Assembly: GCA_964539235.1 (NCBI GenBank)
Contig: CAZIIK010000078.1
Coordinates: 1-12,331, forward strand
Direction: 5' to 3'
Source: CAZIIK01 sp964539235
GTDB taxonomy: Bacteria; Pseudomonadota; Gammaproteobacteria; Francisellales; CACEW01
DNA length: 12,331 nt
The notes under the pieces were generated by a model. That model searched no databases. It worked only from the letters and a program-made list of their open reading frames with translations, and had not been told where the DNA came from. This document shows, one piece after another, positions 6,528 through 12,331 of this stretch; position 1 is the first letter of the stretch, and every line of letters starts with the position of its first letter. The translations under genes were made by a program, and so were the position numbers.

Positions 6528-6849
6528 TATCTTTTACCTCTTGCAGTCGTTTACGGGCAATACCCAATTCTTTTTTAGGCGTTTCTTGCGTCTTTTTTAT
6601 GAAACTGTGCAGCACAAGAATTTCATTACCAATTTGGACACAATAGAATTCTCTAGCAATCCCGACTTTTGCTTTCATTCGTATTTCAAACAGCCCATTA
6701 CCCATGGCAGAAGTGTGCGGAATACCAAGGTTTGGGCCATCCGATTTCATACGCTTGGTCAGTGTTATATAACGCGCTCTAAGTGGTTTCGGCAGTTTCT
6801 CAATTTGCCTAAACACTTTTTCGCTGTAGTAAGTAATGCGCCATTTCAT
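6520..6849 (-). CDS. higB: RelE/HigB-like (Gp49 family) toxin, copy 2, intact
   Basis: A 109-residue basic protein, the usual size for HigB/Gp49-type toxins. It starts MKWRITYYSEKVFRQIEKLP, has a helical segment (LRARYITLTKRM) and then the compact beta-sheet core typical of RelE-fold mRNA interferases, with GLFEIRMKAKVGIAREFYCV and LHSFIKKTQETPKKEL. The conserved Arg and Lys residues in the LFEIR and SFIKK segments are candidates for RNA contact or catalysis, by analogy with the family. It is the first gene of a toxin-antitoxin pair facing against the tra operon. Start ATG 6849 matches copy 1 and sits just below the operator; no Shine-Dalgarno is visible, so the mRNA may be leaderless. The expected activity is ribosome-dependent mRNA cleavage when free of antitoxin. 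Confidence 0.87.
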   Translation of the reverse strand: MKWRITYYSEKVFRQIEKLPKPLRARYITLTKRMKSDGPNLGIPHTSAMGNGLFEIRMKAKVGIAREFYCVQIGNEILVLHSFIKKTQETPKKELGIARKRLQEVKDNE

Positions 6850-6883
6850 TTAAAAATATTATCATATTTGATAATAAATACAA
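6850..6883 (-). promoter_or_regulatory. Promoter and palindromic operator of the second toxin-antitoxin pair
   Basis: A perfect 8-bp inverted repeat with a 4-bp centre (TATTATCA-TATT-TGATAATA) spans 6857-6876, seven bases above the toxin ATG. On the - strand, -35 TTGTAT (6883-6878) and -10 TAATAT (6861-6856) are 16 bp apart and overlap it. The geometry is the same as for the first pair, though the half-site sequence differs. A start six or seven bases after the -10 would place the RNA 5' end at or next to the ATG, a leaderless arrangement. Confidence 0.62.
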
Positions 6884-6892
6884 TTAAAAACT

Positions 6893-7098
6893 GTATTTTG
6901 GTGCAAGCCTATAGTTTTACTTCAATCTCCATAGCTCGCCGCGATTGCTTAAATACAAAAAGGATAGGCGCTTATTCCATTTGGTGTATGCCAGAAACAA
7001 GGCCAAAGAACTGCCTGAAAGATAGCTGGATTGCACTTACTGACATCAATTTATTGCCATTTCAGTCAATTCACCAGGAAAAAGGAGGTGCGCGATGA
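6893..7098 (+). pseudogene. 3' part of a small cysteine-containing gene of unknown function
   Basis: After the second copy of GTATT (6893-6897) an open frame runs to TGA 7096-7098 and encodes 66 residues. They include SISIARRDCLNTKRIGAYSI, WCMP, RPKNCLKDSWIALTD and an end IHQEKGGAR. I do not recognise the family. Three cysteines (21, 34 and 43 of the restored protein) and a hydrophobic start suggest a small exported or disulfide-containing protein. The stop overlaps the next start as ATGA, the coupling seen elsewhere in this operon, which is the main evidence that this is a genuine gene end. Restored to GTG 6193 the protein would be 70 residues. In the present sequence the frame is also open through the inserted TA pair, so a 301-residue fusion could be translated. 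Confidence 0.5.
7082..7089 (+). promoter_or_regulatory. Strong Shine-Dalgarno AAGGAGGT for the 44-residue gene
   Basis: AAGGAGGT is fully complementary to the anti-Shine-Dalgarno region of 16S rRNA and lies five bases before ATG 7095. It fixes the start of the short gene that follows. It is the best ribosome site noticed in the window, and lies inside the end of the upstream frame. Confidence 0.8.
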
Positions 7099-7229
7099 AG
7101 TATCGCTACCTCTTCTTATTGGCGACGCTGGTCGTGGCTTTGCAAATTGGAATTGCCGTTCATGGTCTGAAGCCAGGCCATCAGACAATTCAACATCGAC
7201 CGCAGCAGGTATCGTATGCAAAAGAATAA
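7095..7229 (+). CDS. 44-residue single-helix membrane or exported peptide upstream of traD
   Basis: A short frame of 44 residues starting MKYRYLFLLATLVVALQIGI. A positively charged end is followed by a hydrophobic helix of about 17 residues and a polar tail containing HGLKPGHQT. It could be a signal-anchored inner-membrane peptide or a signal peptide with a very short mature part; no lipobox cysteine is present. It has an excellent ribosome site (7082-7089), overlaps the upstream stop as ATGA and overlaps the traD start by 14 bases, so it is embedded in the coupled traG-traD interval. I do not recognise the family. Small membrane genes are common between tra genes of F-type operons. It is real by its signals; its function is unknown. 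Confidence 0.65.
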   Translation: MKYRYLFLLATLVVALQIGIAVHGLKPGHQTIQHRPQQVSYAKE

Positions 7230-8418
7230 TGCGTATGTGACCAAGGGTTTTACCCGGGGTGGCCAGATTATTTTAAACAATATTCGCATGTCCATTCAGA
7301 TGTTTAACAAGCTGATGATGATCTGCGGTGTATTGTTTCTAGTGTTTTCCGGTAGCGGCTTCTATTTCTTGACCGACAAACCCGGCTGGCAGTTGTTTTT
7401 CATTGACCTGCGCGCACTGTTCTTTCGTGTGTTTAATGGTCATGCTGTCATTCATGGTACGGTAGGCAATCAGGCCATCTCTGCTACAGCCAATACCATT
7501 GCGAGTTACCCTTATGTGCTTGAGGCACCGCATGCTTTTTACTGGGTTTTACTCAAGGTTGGCATGGGTGCGTTTTTCTTAAGCATTGTTGCGGGCTTTG
7601 TGATTGCCAGGTTCTTTACCAAAGCAGGCGAATCCTCCACCAAAGAGCGGATTTTATCGGGTAACAGGAAATTGCCTGTATCGTCCATCAATAAATGTAT
7701 TAAACGCCAAAGCGAAAAAGGCTTATCGGCTATTAGCTTACCTGTGATCGAAAACCATCGATTATTGAATCTGGGTTTGGAAAAGGACTTTGAACGTCAG
7801 CATGTATTCATTCATGGCAGCACGGGTACAGGAAAAAGTGTGACTATCTCACATTTGATGTACCAGATCAGAGGCTTTGCCGGCCATAAGCTCGCGGCTG
7901 TAGATTTAAATGGGGCTTATATTGCGCAGTATTACCAACAAGCGGATGTCATTTTAAACCCTGCCGATAGACGCTCTTGCAAATGGACAATCTGGACAGA
8001 CTGCTTTGAGCCAGAGTATTTTGATAATTTAGCCGAGATTTTGATACCCGATAATCCGCGCACCGAGCCGATTTGGATTAATGCGCCGCGGCAGATTTTT
8101 ATGGAAGTGGCTAAGAAGCTCAAAGATGATCCAGAGCGGTCACATGAGAAACTGTTAAAAATTTTACTCACCACTCCGATCAAAGAATATGCCCAGTATT
8201 TTATGGGCACCGATGCCCAGGCGCTAACCGATGAGCGGATTGAAAAAACTACCTTGTCGATTCGTGCAGTATTGGCTTCCTACCTTAAATCCTTGCGCTA
8301 TCTGGACCTCATGGAAGGGGATGAATTTTCAATCACACACTGGGTGCAGTGTGATACTGATAAACGCTGGGTTTTTTGGCGACGCAAGAACAACAACTCG
8401 CCGCCTTTAGGCCCTTAA
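7216..8418 (+). CDS. traD: TraD type IV coupling protein, N-terminal part with Walker A, ends at a frameshift
   Basis: The first 385 or so residues of TraD. The start (NNAYVTKGFTRGGQIILNN) is a TraD-type cytoplasmic leader. Membrane helices lie at about residues 33-52 and 111-133 with a periplasmic loop between. The ATPase domain begins with Walker A GSTGTGKS at 201-208, close to the F position. TraD is the hexameric inner-membrane ATPase that brings the relaxase-DNA complex to the channel. The frame breaks at a run of six T (8372-8377): the present reading gives WVFWRRKNNN and stops at 8418, whereas one more T gives WVFLATQEQQL, matching the family and joining the next feature. Without repair the product lacks Walker B and would be inactive. 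The ribosome site is weak; translation probably relies on coupling with the 44-residue gene. Confidence 0.87.
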   Translation: MQKNNAYVTKGFTRGGQIILNNIRMSIQMFNKLMMICGVLFLVFSGSGFYFLTDKPGWQLFFIDLRALFFRVFNGHAVIHGTVGNQAISATANTIASYPYVLEAPHAFYWVLLKVGMGAFFLSIVAGFVIARFFTKAGESSTKERILSGNRKLPVSSINKCIKRQSEKGLSAISLPVIENHRLLNLGLEKDFERQHVFIHGSTGTGKSVTISHLMYQIRGFAGHKLAAVDLNGAYIAQYYQQADVILNPADRRSCKWTIWTDCFEPEYFDNLAEILIPDNPRTEPIWINAPRQIFMEVAKKLKDDPERSHEKLLKILLTTPIKEYAQYFMGTDAQALTDERIEKTTLSIRAVLASYLKSLRYLDLMEGDEFSITHWVQCDTDKRWVFWRRKNNNSPPLGP

Positions 8419-9243
8419 TAGCGTGTTGGTTAGGGATTTTAAGCAAGGCGTGTTTGTCCTTATCCCCTGACCAGGGTAGTGCAAGTCATATTTGGGTGTT
8501 GGCCGATGAAATTGCCAGTTACCGCAAGATACCCACCTTAAGTGAAAGTTTGGCCAAAGCGCGTAAATTTGGGGTGCATTATGTGTTAAGTCTACAAACC
8601 TATTACCAATTGGAAGCCACTTATGGACGTTATGAGTCCATTGTGATCGTGGATAACCTGAATACGCAAATCTTTTTTCGGGCCAAACACCATGACACCT
8701 GTGAGTTTGTCTCTAAACAATTAGGCGAGCAGGAAATTGAAGAGGTGCGCGAGAATTATTCAATTGGCGCCAATACGATTCGTGATGGCGTGAGCTTTGG
8801 CAAGGTGCGAGTGAAACGCCGTCTTGTAGGGGCTGAGGAAATTCATACCTTGCCAGATTTGACCTGCTTTGTGCAACAAAAGGGTGCGATCCCTTTAGCC
8901 AGAGTGAAATTGGCATTGCCTAACAATACCATGGCCAACGCATCTTTTGAGGCGCGTTCAGGCGCTATGTCCTGCCAAGATGCTGAGATTGAAAGCCTGA
9001 TTAACTGCTTTCTCTGGCACAAAAGCACGGTTGATGATGATGTGTTAGCGCGCATGGTGGTTGAAACATCGGATGATGTAAGAATTGAAGGAAAATCCCG
9101 TGCAGACAAGATGGCAAAGATTAGCCATACACTCAAAAAGAACAGCCCAAAAATACAAAAAACCTATTGAGGTTCCTGTTGATGGTGTAACAGAGACTCG
9201 TGTTAACAAAGATAGTGAGATTAATAGGGAGGTTGGGTTCTAA
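8376..9243 (+). pseudogene. traD: TraD, C-terminal part with Walker B, with a second frame break near the end
   Basis: Continuation of TraD in the -1 frame. It has the conserved block around Walker B (IWVLADEIASYRKIPTLSES), then LAKARKFGVHYVLSLQTYYQ, NTQIFFRAKHHDTCEF, YSIGANTIRDGVSFGK and LPDLTCFV. All are typical of TraD/VirD4-family ATPases of the F type. This frame stops at 9168-9170. However, removing one A from the run at 9157-9162 continues it as KKPIEVPVDGVTETRV and on to NREVGF with TAA 9241-9243. That stop overlaps the traI ATG as TAATG, exactly as traF overlaps trbB, so the longer end is probably original. Restored TraD would be about 675 residues against 717 in F. Confidence 0.82.
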
Positions 9244-10115
9244 TGCTATCCCTTTCTGCCATTAAAAGTGTTGATCAAGCGGCCAGTTACTATATGGATC
9301 AGGACAACTATTATCTTCAGGGTGAAGGCAAGGCATTTTCAGAATGGTTTGGTCAGGGCGCCAAGTTACTCAACTTATCTGGTGCGATGGATGCTGAAAT
9401 GTTCAAAGCCTTGCTGGAAGGCAAAATGCCAGACGGGACTCAAGTCGGTTTAATGTTCGATGGCTCTATCAAACACAGGCCTGGCACCGGTGTGACTTTT
9501 TCAGCCCCTAAAACCGTGTCGATCTTAGGCTATCTTGGCAAAGATGGTCGATTAATCGATGCCCACAAAGATGCGGTACGTTTGGCAATGAGTCAACTTG
9601 AGCGACTAACCGCCAGTGCTCGTATTACCGAGTCTGGTGTGACCAGCATTGAAAATACTCAAAACCTAATTGTTGGCTTGTTTCATCATGATACCTCGCG
9701 TCTCTATGATCCGCAGATGCATACGCATGCGGTGGTGATGAACGAGACCCTGCGCCCTGATGGCGCGTGGCGGGCATTAGCCTCCAGCATGGGCATTGAT
9801 GGCGAGCAGGTTGGGGGCTTTGGTGAGCGATTGCGTGCTTTTCAGATTTACTTTAGCTCGATCTACCGATCAGAGTTGGCCAAATCTGTTACAGACATGG
9901 GTTATCAAATCCGCAACGCAGGCCCGCATGGCATGTGGGAAATTGACAAAGTACCTGACGCGGTATTGAAACACTTCTCTCAGCGCTCAGAGCATATGAA
10001 AGCGGCCGGTGGTGGGGATCAATCCTCAGCAGCCTATAAAGATATGTTGGCCATTTTAACCCGCGAACCTAAGCGCGCCATTGATCGCGGTGAGCTTCAT
10101 GAGTATTGGCAATAA
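9243..10115 (+). CDS. traI: TraI relaxase domain (TrwC/TraI family), ended by a premature stop
   Basis: A 290-residue product containing the whole catalytic signature of an F-type relaxase. Tyrosines 16, 17, 23 and 24 lie in the context SYYMDQDNYY at the same numbers as in F TraI. The metal-binding histidine triad is HDTSRLYDPQMHTH (His149, His160, His162). It also has the HRPG...TFSAPK and LIDAH segments. The enzyme nicks the origin of transfer and stays attached to the 5' end through a tyrosine. The frame ends at TAA 10113-10115, reading WQ-stop-RLQSLGFDAKGF; since the same frame continues with TraI sequence, this is an in-frame nonsense codon, perhaps CAA to TAA. The truncated protein is close to the 293-residue relaxase fragment of TrwC known to be active alone. 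TraD's TAA overlaps its ATG. Confidence 0.9.
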   Translation: MLSLSAIKSVDQAASYYMDQDNYYLQGEGKAFSEWFGQGAKLLNLSGAMDAEMFKALLEGKMPDGTQVGLMFDGSIKHRPGTGVTFSAPKTVSILGYLGKDGRLIDAHKDAVRLAMSQLERLTASARITESGVTSIENTQNLIVGLFHHDTSRLYDPQMHTHAVVMNETLRPDGAWRALASSMGIDGEQVGGFGERLRAFQIYFSSIYRSELAKSVTDMGYQIRNAGPHGMWEIDKVPDAVLKHFSQRSEHMKAAGGGDQSSAAYKDMLAILTREPKRAIDRGELHEYWQ

Positions 10116-10586
10116 CGTTTACAGTCACTCGGATTTGATGCCAAAGGGTTTGTCAGTGAAACTCAAGAAAATGCACGTGGTAATACAGGTAGCCTGTCTG
10201 ACAATCAGATATCTGAACGCGCCAGATTGCATGTGGATATGGCGATGGGGCTGCTGGCTGATTTTCAAACGAGCTTCAGCTTTGATCAAGTCTTTAATCG
10301 TGCGGTGGCTCTTGGCATGGGAGAAGTGGCACATAATGATATTAAGGCGGTCATTGATGAAAAGCTAAGATCAGGTGAACTCCTTGGTATTAATCGCAAT
10401 GGCACACGTCTGAACACACAAGCCTTGCTTAATAAGGAGCAGGGCATTATTGATCAGGCGGCCAAGCTTAAAGATACCAAAGCAGCACACCACCCTAATG
10501 TCACAAGGGCATCATCTAGCATTGCAAGTAAAATTGGTATGGATCGCCTGAGTATAGTAAATCTGCAATCATCACGTCAGTTCTAG
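10116..10586 (+). pseudogene. traI: TraI, second segment (start of the vestigial helicase region) between two in-frame stops
   Basis: This lies in the same frame as the relaxase segment, between TAA 10113 and TAG 10584. It encodes RLQSLGFDAKGF, then SDNQISERARLHVDMAMGLL, FSFDQVFNRAVALGMG, and a SGELLGINRN..LNTQALLNKEQ unit. The last is the N-terminal module that precedes each RecD-like domain of TraI. An internal ATG at 10227 would give 119 residues, but no ribosome site is convincing. The segment is a remnant of the continuous traI gene rather than a separate gene; nothing suggests natural separation here. Confidence 0.8.
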
Positions 10587-12266
10587 GTATTAAGTGATGC
10601 CTTAAAAGACTTTGAGCAACAAGGCTATACCGTTCGTATGCTAGCGCCCAATAAATTTGGGGCAAATGATTTAGCCAGTAATATCACCCGTGAGAAGGGC
10701 GGGTTGTTTCAATGGTTTCGCAATGTGGGCAAACCACAGATTGGCGAGAGCGTTACAGGCTGCCTTTTTGCTGAAGATAAAAAGCTGAAATCCCCCTTTG
10801 CCGGGCTGATAAAAAACAAGGATCTGGTGGTGGTGGATCAAGCGCACAAGCTATCTCATGGGGATTTAAGCAATTTGCTCACCCTATCTGAAAAGCGAGG
10901 TACGCGTATTGTCTTTATTGATAACAGCAAAGTGGTCAAAGGATCACAGGCCAGTCTTGATCTGCTCAGTCGAGCAGGTATTGCCAAGCATACGGTACAA
11001 ACCGGCGATTTTAATCAGCAGCTTTGTGTGAGCATCCAGCCACAAAGCGCGCCACTTGCCATTCACAACAAGCATACGTTGGTACTCACGGACACCAAAA
11101 GCAATATTGATCGCTTGACCCATGAAGTGCGCAACGAACTGAAAGTGCGCGGTATGCTTGATCGTGAGGAGGTCAGGGTTAATAGCCTTGAGCCAAAGTA
11201 TGTAAAGAATGGCGGGATACGATGTAGTGATTTTGAAAGAGGTAATTTGGTTCGCATGTATCATCGCAATCGCCCTTTTGAAGACTTTACTGTGTTAAGC
11301 GCCGTTAAAAACGAAGGCAAGCTACGTGTGGCAACAAAAAGCGGCAAGGTGAGTATGCTGCGTATGTCAACGCTCAAAGCCTCGCAGTTTCGCGTCTTTG
11401 AAAGTAAAGAAATATCTTTAGCACAAGGCGATAAGGTGCGTGCCACCGCTACGATGCAAAAGCTGGGCTTAACGGCATCTCAGCAATATGAAGTCAGTCA
11501 AATTGATGCGGGCAAAATCACCTTAAATGATGGCAACAAACCTATTGTGATTGCAAAGCGCGATGCAGTGAACCTGCCTTTGGCACATGATTATGTGCGC
11601 ACCTTACATCAGGCGGCTGGCAGATTTGATGAGGTCATTGTTGATAGCAAAGCCTGGCGATTATCGAGCGGCCTTGTCAATGAATTATCGGGTGTGGCCA
11701 GCAAAATAAGCATCTATACCGATAACCTTAACCAGGCAGAGAAAAGCCTTGTGCGCACTACCAACAAAATGAGTGCAATGGACCTCGTGTTGACCCGGTC
11801 ACCCGATGGTATTGCACCAAGCGCCAGTGATCTTGATGCACTTAAAACAAAAATTAAAGAGAGCGTTGGCCATTTGGTTAACACACACAATCAAAGTGAG
11901 CTTGATCAGGCCATTGATCAGGGGATTCACATATTATCTGAACGTGAGGCCGCCTTTGGCTCACATGAGCTATTTGCCGAGGTTGCCAAGCAGACCATGG
12001 GCATGGCGAATTTTACAGACATACAACACGACTTAGCGGATCGATTGCAATCGGGTGAACTCCTGAAAAACCATCATGGTTTGGTGACCACAGCACAGGC
12101 CTTAACAACCGAGAAATCCTTACTTGCCACCCTTAATGCGGGCAGGGGCGCTGTGACGAAGATAATGGAGATTGCCACAGCCAAAAGTGTGCTTTCAGAT
12201 CAGGGATTAACGCCATCACAACAGAATGCCGCCCAAATGGTGTTATCCTATAGCGCCCCTAAATAA
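10587..12266 (+). pseudogene. traI: TraI, third segment (vestigial RecD-like helicase), truncated before the active helicase
   Basis: Still in the same frame. It starts VLSDALKDFEQQGYTVRMLA after TAG 10584, with an internal ATG at 10638. It encodes a RecD-like domain without a Walker A motif and with a degenerate Walker B-like DLVVVDQAHKLS, as in the first, inactive helicase domain of F TraI that binds single-stranded DNA. After about residue 850 of full TraI a second N-terminal module appears (HILSEREAAFGSHELFAEVA, SGELLKNHHGLVTTAQALTT, then LTPSQQNAAQMVLSYSAPK). In intact TraI this is followed within a few residues by Walker A of the active helicase. Instead the frame stops at 12264-12266 in unrelated sequence. 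Total traI here is about 1,008 codons against 1,756 residues in F; the helicase and C-terminal domains are missing. Confidence 0.82.
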
Positions 12267-12331
12267 TCGGACAGTATTTGAGAGTAGTGCTCCTTAAAGT
12301 GATATTATTTTTTAATTATTTAGGGAGATCG
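12259..12331 (+). mobile_element. Foreign-looking DNA truncating traI, possibly the left edge of an insertion sequence
   Basis: TraI similarity ends near 12258 (SYSAPK). The remaining bases are AT-rich and contain a possible -10 TATTAT at 12303-12308 and an AGGGAG at 12323-12328 close to the window end. This looks like the promoter and ribosome site of a gene beginning just outside, as at the left edge of an insertion sequence. No terminal repeat can be confirmed and I cannot name a family. Confidence 0.35.

Noticed and set aside
6193..7098. A continuous + strand frame of 301 codons read as one gene
   Set aside because: Its middle is antisense to the second toxin-antitoxin pair. Only the ends look like a gene; the continuity is reported as a finding.
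10113..10586. Stop-codon recoding in traI
   Set aside because: TAA, TAG and TGA all act as normal stops for other genes in the window, and the two stops do not share a context. Nonsense mutation is simpler.
1..12331. tRNA, rRNA, CRISPR array, origin of transfer
   Set aside because: I looked for cloverleaf-like, tandem-spacer and oriT-like patterns and found none that I could support; coding sequence fills nearly the whole window.

Overview
The window is a decaying stretch of an F-type conjugative transfer (tra) operon. It is recognised from the conserved order traF, trbB, traH, traG, traD, traI on the + strand and from family motifs: a CPHC thioredoxin site, a Walker A/B pair in TraD, and the Tyr16/17/23/24 plus histidine triad of a TraI/TrwC relaxase. 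Base composition looks moderate by eye. An F-type operon with HigBA-like toxin-antitoxin (TA) pairs fits a gammaproteobacterium, possibly of the Legionella/Coxiella kind, but the host assignment is low confidence.

Layout. 1-190: right end of an IS256-family insertion sequence that has cut traF; only the traF 3' end (191-348) remains. 348-908: trbB, intact. 908-1594: a TA pair on the - strand (toxin frameshifted) inserted a few bases after the apparent original start of traH. 1594-2970: body of traH. 2967-5683: traG, split by a G7 tract. 5735-6178: a - strand two-helix membrane protein in the position held by traS in F. 6193-7098: a small gene split near its start by a second, intact TA pair on the - strand. 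7095-7229: a 44-residue membrane peptide. 7216-9243: traD, with one frameshift at T6 and one at A6. 9243-12266: traI, with two in-frame stops and cut off before the main helicase domain. 12267-12331: foreign-looking DNA, perhaps the edge of another insertion sequence.

Working together, TraF, TrbB and TraH would fold and assemble periplasmic parts of the pilus machine. TraG would act in pilus assembly and mating-pair stabilisation, TraD would couple DNA to the channel, and TraI would nick and unwind it. Neighbouring tra genes are coupled by TAATG or ATGA overlaps.

The most striking observation is a shared pattern in the two TA pairs. Each lies antisense to the operon, a few codons after the start codon of a tra gene, between 5-bp direct repeats (AAATT; GTATT). 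Removing each insert with one repeat restores an in-frame, sensible start for the host gene. Each insert plus repeat is also a multiple of three (after the one-base repair that TA1 needs anyway), and the host frame stays open right through the antisense of the TA genes. All four frameshifts in the window are single-base changes in homopolymers, so some may be sequencing errors. The two traI stops and the two insertion-sequence cuts cannot be explained that way.
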